A stretch of 64,000 nt of DNA, from assembly GCF_012927115.1 (NCBI RefSeq), contig NZ_JABBFY010000001.1, forward strand, positions 372,001-436,000, in the 5' to 3' direction. The position numbers and the translations under genes are program-made. The notes beneath the pieces were generated by a model. The model was not told where the DNA came from. It saw nothing but the letters and a program-made list of their open reading frames with translations, and did not search any database. Source of the stretch: Sphingomonas sp. G-3-2-10 (lineage in GTDB: Bacteria > Pseudomonadota > Alphaproteobacteria > Sphingomonadales > Sphingomonadaceae). Shown piece by piece: positions 46,060-53,355 of this stretch (position 1 is its first letter; each line of letters starts with the position of its first letter).

Positions 46060-46112
46060 CCGGCTCGCAGACGGCCCCTATGTCGCCCCCTCGCTTCGGC
46101 GAGCCCCGGTAG

Positions 46113-46189
46113 GGCGGAGTAGCTCAGTTGGTTAGAGCACGGGAATCATAATCCTGGGGTCGGGGGTTCAAGTCCCTCCTCCGCTACCA
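46113..46189 (+). tRNA. tRNA-Met (anticodon CAU)
   Basis: The acceptor GGCGGAG pairs with CTCCGCT (G-U at the end), followed by A and encoded CCA. The anticodon loop ATCATAA reads CAT, and the D and T arms (GCTCAGTTGGTTAGAGC, GGGTTCAAGTCC) are regular. The acceptor end does not show the open first pair of an initiator tRNA; an Ile2 identity cannot be fully excluded by eye. Its 3' end is the left edge of a small insertion. Confidence 0.93.
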
Positions 46190-46190
46190 T
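46176..46190 (+). repeat. Left attachment-site repeat at the tRNA-Met 3' end
   Basis: CTCCTCCGCTACCAT covers the last 14 bases of tRNA-Met, CCA included, plus one base. An exact second copy stands at 47649-47663 in the same orientation. Confidence 0.75.
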
Positions 46191-46346
46191 TTCAGTCATT
46201 GAACAATAACGAAATTATGAGCCGCGTTCACGGCGGGGCATCCAGCCGCGCTGTCCCCAGGATCTACCGCTGCGAATCGACGCCTCCGCCGCGAACGGGC
46301 TTCGCACCATGACGGGGCTGGACTGAAAGCTTCCGGTCGGCAATCG

Positions 46347-46363
46347 ACCCAATCACGGACATT
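46347..46363 (+). repeat. 17-base island motif, copy 1
   Basis: ACCCAATCACGGACATT; consensus of the four copies is ACCCAWTNNCGGWCNTT. Confidence 0.6.
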
Positions 46364-46399
46364 CCTCGCACCTGAGAGAATGCGCGTTAGCGGACGTTC

Positions 46400-46969
46400 C
46401 TATGCGAGATATTCAACGAAGTTCGGTTGAACTCGTCGCGCTATACCTCGCATTTTCGGATAATCCGCTTTGAGATGGTGGTCGCCCGTCAGGTAGAAAA
46501 CGCCCTCGGAGTATGCCGCGCTGATTGTCTCCAACATTGCGCCAATCGTCGAGAACTCCACCGTCTGTTCCGGCTCACCCAACAAAAAGCCGACTACCGC
46601 CCCGTGATCGTGCGAAGGTTCGTCGCAGATAACTGCGTAAAAATCACCGCCACCGCTTGCAAGGAAGGGAAGCCAACGCCTGTCCCATTGCTCGTCAGCG
46701 GAGATTGAGCGGTAGGTCTCTACCGCTTCATCTAACGACAGCATGTAATAGCCGGGGAAAAGAGTGATCTCCCCAATGGTGGCACTCGTGGGCGTATCGA
46801 AACCGCCAATCAGTCCATAGAGTGCCGACAAGTCTGCTGGGCAGTCCAAGCCCAGTGATGAGAGCGTCAGAAAGGCGGCTGAAGTGCCGGGGCGCGGTCG
46901 ATCTGCGATCAGCCGGTTCATCGACGTAAGCGAGCTTAGAATGCTTCCCAAGCTTGTCCCGACTTCCAC
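46400..46969 (-). CDS. SMI1/KNR4 (SUKH) family protein, possible immunity protein
   Basis: A 189-residue protein, GTG start (GGTGGA ahead) with ATG 46921 as a shorter option. The SUKH pattern is visible: PADLSALYGLIGGFD, then EITLFPGYYMLSLDEAV, and the core WLPFLASGGGDFYAVICDEP with GAVVGFLLGEPEQTVEF. SUKH proteins commonly neutralise contact-dependent or polymorphic toxins. No toxin gene is next to it, so it could be an orphan immunity gene acquired with the insertion. Confidence 0.7.
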   Translation of the reverse strand: MEVGTSLGSILSSLTSMNRLIADRPRPGTSAAFLTLSSLGLDCPADLSALYGLIGGFDTPTSATIGEITLFPGYYMLSLDEAVETYRSISADEQWDRRWLPFLASGGGDFYAVICDEPSHDHGAVVGFLLGEPEQTVEFSTIGAMLETISAAYSEGVFYLTGDHHLKADYPKMRGIARRVQPNFVEYLA

Positions 46970-47048
46970 GTGCTATCCACCCTCGACACCAGAAGCTGTA
47001 CGTCTGCAATATCGGATGGCCGTCACGCAAGCAGCCTGTCGCCTAACC

Positions 47049-47065
47049 ACCCATTCCCGGTCTTT
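47049..47065 (+). repeat. 17-base island motif, copy 2
   Basis: ACCCATTCCCGGTCTTT, preceded by TAACC exactly as copy 4 is. Confidence 0.6.
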
Positions 47066-47109
47066 CCCGCGCCGATCGCGCCGCACTAAAAGCTGCCCGA
47101 CCGGAAACG

Positions 47110-47126
47110 ACCCAATTGCGGACCTT
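47110..47126 (+). repeat. 17-base island motif, copy 3
   Basis: ACCCAATTGCGGACCTT, 34 bases upstream of the second cargo gene; copies 1 and 3 also share an upstream AAAGCT. Confidence 0.6.
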
Positions 47127-47159
47127 GCGCCGACGCTCGCGTCACCTAATCTGGACCGG

Positions 47160-47546
47160 ATGCCAAACGCACCTCAGCAGACGGCTGTACTTCTCTGGAC
47201 AGCTGAAAATGACCCAACCTTGGCCGCGCCAGGAGATGCTGAGCACCTGGTCGCAATGGGTCTCCATCAGCGCGTTGTCCGGGTATCTGCGCGCAGCGAT
47301 GAGTGGACCGAGATCCGGTTCGGCGACGCAAGGTTTCGCGTGCAAGAGAAGTGTTTGCATCGCGTCAGCGGCGTCACCTTCGATGTCGGCGACGCCGTGG
47401 AAGTGCAAGGCAAGCAGAGCGTAGTCAGGGATATCATCTGGCACTTTCGGGACGCGGCCCCGAACTACTATCTAGAACGAGAAGGAAAGCGGCTGTCGAA
47501 GCGCTATCTGGCGCGCGATTTGAGCCGTGCGCAGAATGGCAGTTAA
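47160..47546 (+). CDS. Unknown protein carried on the tRNA-Met insertion
   Basis: A 128-residue protein starting MPNAPQQTAVLLWTAENDP. It looks beta-rich (RVVRVSARSDEWTEIRFGD, CLHRVSGVTFDVGDAVEVQG) with a conserved-looking C-terminus (FRDAAPNYYLEREGKR, SKRYLARDL). Its stop codon runs directly into motif copy 4. No family was recognised; by position and size it may be a second immunity or defence-related cargo gene, which is a guess. A longer frame from 46884 is antisense to the SUKH gene. Confidence 0.6.
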   Translation: MPNAPQQTAVLLWTAENDPTLAAPGDAEHLVAMGLHQRVVRVSARSDEWTEIRFGDARFRVQEKCLHRVSGVTFDVGDAVEVQGKQSVVRDIIWHFRDAAPNYYLEREGKRLSKRYLARDLSRAQNGS

Positions 47547-47548
47547 CC

Positions 47549-47565
47549 ACCCAATCCCGGTCATT
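47549..47565 (+). repeat. 17-base island motif, copy 4
   Basis: ACCCAATCCCGGTCATT, directly after the stop codon of the second cargo gene. Confidence 0.6.
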
Positions 47566-47648
47566 CGGGCCGACTGGGCGAGACAGATCTATGCGGTAAG
47601 CTGCATGCGCCACAAAATTGGAGCACGTCGGCGGGATTGATTGTATCG

Positions 47649-47663
47649 CTCCTCCGCTACCAT
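47649..47663 (+). repeat. Right attachment-site repeat
   Basis: CTCCTCCGCTACCAT, identical over 15 bases to the tRNA-Met 3' end at 46176-46190; no tRNA body is attached to this copy. Confidence 0.75.
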
Positions 47664-47675
47664 CACTCACACAGA

Positions 47676-48275
47676 TCAAGGCACCCGCCGTGCGGACACG
47701 ATCCGTACCGGCGGCGCCAGCATTTCGCCCTTGAAATGGCCGCCTTCCGCGACCGGCGATTCCTGGATCTTCCGCACCACGTCCATACCCTCCACGACGC
47801 GGCCGAAGGTCGCATAGCCGGCATTGTCGCCCGGCTTGGCCGGATCGGCGTCGAACGAGGGCTGGTCGCCCAGCATGATGGTGAAATCGCCGCGCGCTGT
47901 GCCCGGTGCGGTGCGCGCGATCGAGATGCTGCCGTTGAGATGCTTCAGGCCGGTCTGCGTCGTCGGTTCGTGGCGGATCGGGGGAAGGACGCGCTTGGCC
48001 GCATTCTGCACGCCGAACTGGATGAAGCCGAAATTCTCCGCGACGCGGACCGCGCGGTAGAACACCGTGCCGTCGAGCCGCTTCTGATCGACATAGCGCA
48101 GGAAATTGGCGGCGGTCACCGGCGCGTGCTCGCGATCGACTTCGATCACGATCCGGCCGGCGCTGGTCTCCAGCGCGACCCGGACGGGGGCGGGGGGCGC
48201 GGGCGTCGCGGTCTGCGCCGCGGCCGGGATCGCCATCAGGGTAAGGGCCAGCAGGGCAAGCAAACGCCGAATCAT
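47676..48275 (-). CDS. Periplasmic peptidyl-prolyl cis-trans isomerase, cyclophilin type
   Basis: A 199-residue protein with a signal peptide (MIRRLLALLALTLM, cut after AAA). The cyclophilin fold shows in VALETSAGRIVIEVDRE, APVTAANFLRYVD and GTVFYRAV, with GDQPSFD and GYATFGRVVEGMDVV near the end. The classical active-site FHR is FYR here. It assists folding of exported proteins. The start follows GGAGG five bases away; a longer start four codons upstream was not used. Confidence 0.88.
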   Translation of the reverse strand: MIRRLLALLALTLMAIPAAAQTATPAPPAPVRVALETSAGRIVIEVDREHAPVTAANFLRYVDQKRLDGTVFYRAVRVAENFGFIQFGVQNAAKRVLPPIRHEPTTQTGLKHLNGSISIARTAPGTARGDFTIMLGDQPSFDADPAKPGDNAGYATFGRVVEGMDVVRKIQESPVAEGGHFKGEMLAPPVRIVSARRVP

Positions 48276-48450
48276 CCAATCCTCCACGCTTCAGGCGGGG
48301 GCAGGCTAACCTTGCCGCGCGGTGCTGTCATCGGGCGGCGCCGGAGGTACTTCGTAACGCTACCATAAGGAGTTTTCCGGGAACGAAATCCGCACCGCCG
48401 CCTTCTATACCGAAAGGAGAAGTAAACCAGGTCGCGTAAGGAGAGGCTTG

Positions 48451-48588
48451 ATGAGGACGATGCACGACAATGTCGACGCGTTGAACGAATCCGAGGGCGA
48501 GCGCGCGCTGCCGCCCGGTGGCGGCCTGCTCATCGCGATCGCGGTTTCGATGGCATTCTGGGCCGTGCTGGCCTGGGCCGTCATCTAA
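48451..48588 (+). CDS. Very small single-helix membrane protein, twin 1
   Basis: A 45-residue protein, MRTMHDNVDALNESEGER, then ALPPGG and one hydrophobic helix to the end (LLIAIAVSMAFWAVLAWAVI). The RBS AAGGAGAGG is strong and well spaced. The layout acidic-EGER-LPPG-helix is repeated in the gene at 48691, which supports both as real. The helix contains two Trp and no charge. Function unknown. A GTTACG/CGTAAC hairpin follows. Confidence 0.65.
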   Translation: MRTMHDNVDALNESEGERALPPGGGLLIAIAVSMAFWAVLAWAVI

Positions 48589-48589
48589 C

Positions 48590-48610
48590 GTTACGGCAGC
48601 GTAACTTTCT
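48590..48610 (+). terminator. Short hairpin with T-rich tail between the twin genes
   Basis: GTTACG (48590-48595) pairs with CGTAAC (48600-48605) around GCAG, followed by TTTCTT. A weak terminator is plausible. Confidence 0.45.
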
Positions 48611-48690
48611 TCGCCTGAATAACCGAAATGGGTAACGGGGCGCTGTTCATCATGGCGTCGTCCGAGCATCCTCCCGAACGGGGAGAGAAT

Positions 48691-48834
48691 ATGCCGAAAC
48701 CTGTTCCGGAATCACCGGAATCCTGGATAGAGGGAGAGTGTGAGCGCAGCTTGCCGCCTGGCGCGGCACTGCTGCTGGCGATCCTCGTCTCGGGCCTTTT
48801 CTGGAGCTGGGTCGCCTGGGTGGTGCTAACCTGA
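48691..48834 (+). CDS. Very small single-helix membrane protein, twin 2
   Basis: A 47-residue protein, MPKPVPESPESWIEGECER, then SLPPGA and a hydrophobic helix (ALLLAILVSGLFWSWVAWVVLT). ATG 48691 follows GGGGAGAG; a longer frame from 48628 is possible but lacks an RBS. It matches twin 1 in the EGxxER-LPPG junction and in the Trp-rich helix end. Function unknown; a stress or envelope role is only a guess. Confidence 0.6.
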   Translation: MPKPVPESPESWIEGECERSLPPGAALLLAILVSGLFWSWVAWVVLT

Positions 48835-48956
48835 GCTTTGCTGCCTGACAGCTTTGATCGCCCGTCCCTCGATTGCCGTCCCCGCGCCACAACCCATGTT
48901 GCGTCCGAAGGCTCGCACCCCCTAGATGCGGGCCAACTGAACTTCGGACGGATTCG

Positions 48957-49928
48957 ATGACCGCAACTCACTCCACGCGTATGCTCATTCTCGGCTCGGG
49001 CCCGGCCGGCCTTTCCGCGGCCATCTATGGCGCGCGCGCCGGTCTGGCCCCGATCGTCGTGCAGGGCATCCAGCCCGGCGGCCAGCTGACCACTACCACC
49101 GATGTCGAGAATTATCCGGGCTTCCGCGACGTAATCCAGGGGCCGTGGCTGATGGAGGAGATGCAGGCACAGGCCGAGCATGTCGGCGCGCAGATGATGT
49201 GGGACACGATCGTCGAGATCGATCTGACCCAGCGCCCGTTCCGCCTGATCGGCGACGGCGGCAACGTCTATGTCGGCGACGTGCTGGTGATCGCCACCGG
49301 CGCGCAGGCCAAGTGGCTGGGCATGGACAGCGAGGAACTGCTGAAGGGCAAGGGCGTCAGCGCCTGCGCGACCTGCGACGGCTTCTTCTATCGCGGCAAG
49401 AAGGTCGCGGTGATCGGCGGCGGCAACACCGCGGTGGAGGAAGCGTTGTACCTCACCAACCACAGCCATGACGTCACGCTGATCCACCGCCGCGACAGCT
49501 TCCGCGCCGAGAAGATCCTGCAGCAGCGCCTGTTCGCGAACGAGAAGATCAACGTGCTGTGGAACAAGGAAGTGTCGCGCTTCGTCGGCGGCGGCGAGCC
49601 GCACGGGCTGGTCGCGATCGAGCTGAAGGACACGGTGACCGGCGAGCTTTCGCAGATCGAGGTGGACGGGGGCTTCGTCGCGATCGGCCACCACCCGGCG
49701 ACCGAGCTGTTCCGCGGGCATCTCGAGCTGGACGAGGACGGCTATCTGAAGGTCGAGACCGGCAGCACCCGCACCAGCGTCCCCGGCGTGTTCGCCTGTG
49801 GCGACGTGATGGACAAGGTGTATCGCCAGGCGGTGACGGCGGCCGGCACCGGCTGCATGGCCGCGCTGGACGCCGAACGCTTTCTTGCCGAAGCGGACTT
49901 CGAACAGGTCGCCCACGCGGCGGAGTAG
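48957..49928 (+). CDS. trxB: Thioredoxin-disulfide reductase
   Basis: A 323-residue FAD/NADPH enzyme that keeps thioredoxin reduced. The FAD-binding motif is GSGPAGLSAAIYGARAG, the redox centre is CATCDG, the NADPH-binding motif is GGGNTAVEEA, and the FAD C-terminal motif is GVFACGDVMD. ATG 48957 was chosen over a longer frame because homologues start just before the FAD motif. A palindromic element follows it. Confidence 0.96.
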   Translation: MTATHSTRMLILGSGPAGLSAAIYGARAGLAPIVVQGIQPGGQLTTTTDVENYPGFRDVIQGPWLMEEMQAQAEHVGAQMMWDTIVEIDLTQRPFRLIGDGGNVYVGDVLVIATGAQAKWLGMDSEELLKGKGVSACATCDGFFYRGKKVAVIGGGNTAVEEALYLTNHSHDVTLIHRRDSFRAEKILQQRLFANEKINVLWNKEVSRFVGGGEPHGLVAIELKDTVTGELSQIEVDGGFVAIGHHPATELFRGHLELDEDGYLKVETGSTRTSVPGVFACGDVMDKVYRQAVTAAGTGCMAALDAERFLAEADFEQVAHAAE

Positions 49929-49934
49929 GGGAAT

Positions 49935-49959
49935 TTCCCTCTCCCTTCGGGAGAGGGAA
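49935..49959. repeat. Palindromic hairpin element, copy 3
   Basis: TTCCCTCTCCC (49935-49945) pairs perfectly with GGGAGAGGGAA (49949-49959) around a 3-base loop, in the gap between convergent trxB and the XrtA hydrolase 1 gene. Confidence 0.6.
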
Positions 49960-50757
49960 TCAGGCCAGCGTCTCGCGCACCCGCTCGAACAGCCAGTCCT
50001 TGTCCTCGACGCTGGCGAAGCTGTGGCTGTCGCTGACCAGTTCGACCAGCCGGACACGTTTGCGGGCAGCGCCAAACGCCGCGCTGTTCCACGCCTCCAT
50101 GAAGGCGATTGCGGTGTTGTCGCGGGCCGCAATGAGGATCGTCGTCGCGCCGCCGTGCCTCCCGAGCGATGCCGCCAGGCGCGCGGCAAGGCCGGCCGGG
50201 ATTTGAGATGAACTCTTGGAAGCTTTCAGCAAGCCTTTGATCAATTTCCCGATATTCACGCCACCTCGAATCAATCTCAGCCACTCCTTCGGATCGCGCA
50301 GCCGCTCGGCATAGCGCGCGCGGATCGCGGCGGCGGGGGGCAGGTCGTCGGTGGCCTCGATCACCCAGGGGTTGGCGAGAAGCAGCGTATCGACGCCGGC
50401 ACCGGGTCCGAACAGCGCCAGCGCGGTCGCCGCGTCGCAATTGCCGAAGGCGACGATGCGGGTGAGATGGGAGGCCTCCGCGCGGAACGCGGCGACTGCG
50501 GCGGCGATATCCTCGGCGCTGGTCTCGAAGCCGCCATTCGCGCCCGTCGAATCGCCGATCCCGCGCCGGTCGTAACGAAACACCGGCGCGCCTAGCTCGC
50601 CTGCCACCCGCGCGGCGAGCAGCGCCATTCCGCGATGCGCGCCCATGCGGACTTCGTTGCCGCCTGAGACGATAAGCAGGCCGGCCGCGCCAGCGCCTTC
50701 GTCGATCGTACCGGCGAGCGTTTCGCCCGCGCAGGGAAATTCGATCAGCCTTCGCAT
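49960..50757 (-). CDS. XrtA-system-associated hydrolase 1 (alpha/beta hydrolase)
   Basis: A 265-residue alpha/beta-hydrolase-like protein of the exosortase A (EpsH1) associated hydrolase 1 type: FPCAGETLAGTIDEG, VSGGNEVRMGAHRG, FRYDRRGIGDSTG, FGNCDAATALAL. The usual GxSxG nucleophile elbow reads GNCDA, with Cys in the nucleophile position, as I recall for this family. It overlaps the upstream hydrolase 2 gene by 13 bases. The role in exopolysaccharide or acyl metabolism is unproven. Confidence 0.8.
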   Translation of the reverse strand: MRRLIEFPCAGETLAGTIDEGAGAAGLLIVSGGNEVRMGAHRGMALLAARVAGELGAPVFRYDRRGIGDSTGANGGFETSAEDIAAAVAAFRAEASHLTRIVAFGNCDAATALALFGPGAGVDTLLLANPWVIEATDDLPPAAAIRARYAERLRDPKEWLRLIRGGVNIGKLIKGLLKASKSSSQIPAGLAARLAASLGRHGGATTILIAARDNTAIAFMEAWNSAAFGAARKRVRLVELVSDSHSFASVEDKDWLFERVRETLA

Positions 50758-51485
50758 TGGCGCACCCATGCGGCGATATCGTCCGCCAGAAGGACGGCGA
50801 GTTCCGAATCATTGTCAGGTTCGGCGCGGCGCCAGAGCGGCGCGGCTGAAATTTTCAGATCGGCCGGTTTCGGATCTGTCTCGAGCCGAACCGTACGGCG
50901 TGGCAGGCACTCATTCTTTTTCGGGTATAGCAATGCCGCGCTAAGTTCGGTCATCAGATCGGCGGGCACGAGATTGCCGGCAATCTCCACCGGTGGATCG
51001 GCTGCATCTTCTGGCAGGTCATTGTCGTAATACCAATATTCGGTGAGCTTCTTAGCCTCACGGCCAAGCTCTGCCCGCTTGATACGGGTCAGTTCGCGTT
51101 TTAATTCCGGACCCGATTGCGGCGCGAGATACCAGCGCCCGTAGAGAAGACCCAAGGTGTCCATCAGGACCCCGCTACGAAGGCTGACGCCGTAGCAATG
51201 TCGGCCTTGGCTGTCGAAGGTGTCGACCGCTGCTTCATAGGCCTCATGTAGCCGCATCAGCGTCATTTCGGAGGTCGGAACGATACTCTCGCCCGTCCCG
51301 GGCAGATCGGGCAGCGCGCTTGCGATTCCACGTTCGGCCAGCGCGCGCAGAATCGTCACCACGAACGCGCGCGTCCGGTTCGCTTCCTCGAACAGCGGCA
51401 GCGCCGCCACCACGACCGGGCCGGTATCGGGGCCGAAGCGAAGCATCGCTTCCCGCCCGCCGGACCAGTCGTAGTGCGAGATCAT
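50745..51485 (-). CDS. XrtA-system-associated hydrolase 2
   Basis: A 246-residue alpha/beta-hydrolase-like protein of the exosortase A associated hydrolase 2 type: PLFEEANRTRAFVV, ALPDLPGTGES and a variable C-terminal half. The nucleophile elbow is degenerate (YGVSLRSG). It follows the acyl carrier protein with a 4-base overlap, and all three genes form one leftward operon. Confidence 0.8.
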   Translation of the reverse strand: MISHYDWSGGREAMLRFGPDTGPVVVAALPLFEEANRTRAFVVTILRALAERGIASALPDLPGTGESIVPTSEMTLMRLHEAYEAAVDTFDSQGRHCYGVSLRSGVLMDTLGLLYGRWYLAPQSGPELKRELTRIKRAELGREAKKLTEYWYYDNDLPEDAADPPVEIAGNLVPADLMTELSAALLYPKKNECLPRRTVRLETDPKPADLKISAAPLWRRAEPDNDSELAVLLADDIAAWVRQCEG

Positions 51486-51754
51486 TTGAGCGCCTTGCTC
51501 GCGGCGAATTCGGTCAGAGCGCCGAAGGATTCCAGCATCTCGCCGTCCACTTCGTCATCCTCGATCAGAATGCCCAGGCGATCCTCCAGCTCGGTCAGCA
51601 CGCCGGCGACGGCGAGCGAATCGAGTTCGGGCAGCGCCCCGAACAGCGGCGTCCCCGCGTTGAACGCGGCGGCGCGATCGGCGCTGATTCCCAGTACGTC
51701 GCGCAATACGGCGCGGACTGTGTTCTCGATTTCGGCGAACCCGTCGGGCTGCAA
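51482..51754 (-). CDS. XrtA-associated acyl carrier protein
   Basis: A 90-residue carrier protein with the phosphopantetheine site in PELDSLAVAGVL (DSL). It probably carries an acyl or amino-acyl group activated by the divergent ligase at 51829 and processed by the hydrolases and the PLP decarboxylase. First gene of the leftward operon, 74 bases from the ligase start. Confidence 0.88.
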   Translation of the reverse strand: MQPDGFAEIENTVRAVLRDVLGISADRAAAFNAGTPLFGALPELDSLAVAGVLTELEDRLGILIEDDEVDGEMLESFGALTEFAASKALK

Positions 51755-51794
51755 TGGACTTCCCCTGCGGCAATTTTTTCGCTCCCGTAAGGGT

Positions 51795-51810
51795 TGGCGA
51801 AGCTACTGCC
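51795..51810 (+). promoter_or_regulatory. Candidate sigma-54 promoter of the acyl-CoA ligase gene
   Basis: TGGCGAAGCTACTGCC places GG (51796-51797) and GC (51808-51809) with exactly 10 bases between, the spacing of -24/-12 promoters (TGGCAC-N5-TTGC). XrtA/PEP-CTERM loci are often linked to a PrsK/PrsR two-component system with a sigma-54 activator, which fits. The match is short and unproven. Confidence 0.4.
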
Positions 51811-51828
51811 AAGTATAAGGGTTGCATC

Positions 51829-53340
51829 ATGGTCCCGCTCGATCCTGTTCCGCACCCGATCGACACGCTGACAATGCGTGGCGCAGGCGACGCCATGGCA
51901 CTGGAAGACAAGGCCGGGACGCTGAGTTTTGCCGAGCTGGAAGCTGCCGTCGGCGGCATGGCGCACTGGCTGGCGAGGCAGGGGCTGGCGCCTGGAGATC
52001 GCGTCGCGACCTGGCTGCCCAAGACCCGCACCGCGTGCCTGATGCCGCTCGCCGCGCCGCGTGCGGGGCTGGTGCATGTGCCGGTGAACCCGGTGCTCAA
52101 GCGTCAGCAGGTTGCGCATATCCTTGCCGATAGCGGCGCGCGGCTGCTGGTGACGCAGGCTTCGCGGATCGCGGCGCTGGAACCAGGCGACGTGCCTGTG
52201 GGATGCCGCGTCGTCACCGAGGACGAACTGACGAGCAGGGATGCCTTGCCGCCTTCCTCGGGGGATCCGGACGCGTTGGCTGCGATTCTCTATACGTCGG
52301 GGTCGACCGGGCGGCCCAAGGGGGTGATGCTCAGCCACGCCAATTTGTGGCTCGGAGCTGTAAGCGTGGCGCATTATCTTCAGATTTCGTCTGAAGATCG
52401 CGTGCTCGGCGTGCTGCCGCTCAGCTTCGACTATGGCCAGAACCAGCTGCTTTCGACCTGGTATGCCGGCGCGCGGGTGATCCCGCTCGATTATTTGACG
52501 GCGCGCGATGTGGTGAAGGCCGTGGAACGTTATGACGCTACCACGCTGGCGGGGGTGCCGCCTTTATGGGTGCAGGTGCTCGAAGCCGAATGGGGCGAGA
52601 CCGCGAACCGGCTGAAGCGGCTGACCAATTCGGGCGGCGCGTTGACGACGCCGATGGTGCGGGGCCTGCGCGAGCGTTTCCCCAATGCGCGCCTCTATCC
52701 GATGTACGGGCTGACCGAAGCGTTTCGTTCGACTTATCTCGATCCGTCGTTGGTCGATGCCAATCCCGATTCGATGGGCAAGGCGATTCCGTTCGCCGAA
52801 ATTATCATCGTGCGTCCCGATGGTAGCCGCGCCGATCCGGGTGAACCGGGCGAGCTAGTCCATGCAGGGGCGCTGGTCGCGCAAGGATACTGGCAGGATC
52901 CGGAGCGCACCGCGCAACGCTTTCGCCCCGCGCCGGACTTTGCCGAAAGCGGCGGCATGGCGGTGTGGTCCGGCGACACGGTGACCGAAGGTCCAGACGG
53001 GCTGCTCCGCTTCGTCGGGCGCGACGACGAGATGATAAAATCCGCCGGTAACCGCATTAGCCCCACGGAAGTCGAGGAAGCCGTGCTGTCTGGTGGAGAA
53101 GTGGCGGAAGCGGCGGCGTTCGGGGTGAAGGACGAGCGGCTGGGGCAGGCGATCGTTGTAGTTGCACGCGCGAAGGGTGATGCGGCGCTGGCCGAAGCGA
53201 GTTTGCGAGAACGGTTGCGGCGCGAATTGCCGAGCTTCATGCAGCCGTCGCGCTATGAGTGGCGCGAAGCATTGCCGCGCAACGCCAATGGCAAGCTGGA
53301 CCGGGCGGCGTTGAAGGCGGGTCTGGAATCCCTGGCATGA
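51829..53340 (+). CDS. XrtA-associated acyl-CoA ligase (AMP-forming)
   Basis: A 503-residue ANL-superfamily enzyme. The P-loop is ILYTSGSTGRPKGVML (about 152-167), followed by YPMYGLTEAFRS and the hinge GRDDEMIKSAGNRIS, and the catalytic Lys near the C-terminus is in NANGKLDR. It should load an acid onto the divergently encoded acyl carrier protein. ATG 51829 (AAGGG ahead) was chosen over a frame starting inside the promoter. Confidence 0.9.
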   Translation: MVPLDPVPHPIDTLTMRGAGDAMALEDKAGTLSFAELEAAVGGMAHWLARQGLAPGDRVATWLPKTRTACLMPLAAPRAGLVHVPVNPVLKRQQVAHILADSGARLLVTQASRIAALEPGDVPVGCRVVTEDELTSRDALPPSSGDPDALAAILYTSGSTGRPKGVMLSHANLWLGAVSVAHYLQISSEDRVLGVLPLSFDYGQNQLLSTWYAGARVIPLDYLTARDVVKAVERYDATTLAGVPPLWVQVLEAEWGETANRLKRLTNSGGALTTPMVRGLRERFPNARLYPMYGLTEAFRSTYLDPSLVDANPDSMGKAIPFAEIIIVRPDGSRADPGEPGELVHAGALVAQGYWQDPERTAQRFRPAPDFAESGGMAVWSGDTVTEGPDGLLRFVGRDDEMIKSAGNRISPTEVEEAVLSGGEVAEAAAFGVKDERLGQAIVVVARAKGDAALAEASLRERLRRELPSFMQPSRYEWREALPRNANGKLDRAALKAGLESLA

Positions 53341-53355
53341 CTGCACCCCCAAACT

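Larger units (their letters stand above)
46176..47663. mobile_element. Small genomic insertion at tRNA-Met, no integrase
   Basis: A 1.47-kb segment bounded by 15-base direct repeats of the tRNA 3' end, as left by tyrosine-recombinase integration. It carries a SUKH-family gene and an unknown gene and is visibly less GC-rich than the flanks, with patches of AT-rich sequence. No integrase, transposase or terminal inverted repeats are present, so it is a decayed or minimal element. The stretches 46191-46399 and 46970-47159 hold no recognisable gene, only the 17-base motifs. Confidence 0.65.

Noticed and set aside
47041..47126. Integron attC site between the two cargo genes
   Set aside because: GCCTAAC fits one core site, but no GTTRRRY partner or attC-like fold is present and the motif repeats do not match integron geometry.
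46884..47159. N-terminal extension of the unknown island gene
   Set aside because: It overlaps the SUKH gene in antisense and crosses two copies of the 17-base motif; the ATG at 47160 is the likelier start.
48375..48405. EcfG-type general-stress promoter ahead of the first micro-protein
   Set aside because: GGAAC is present, but the expected CGTT after 16-17 bases reads CCTT, so the match is too weak to annotate.
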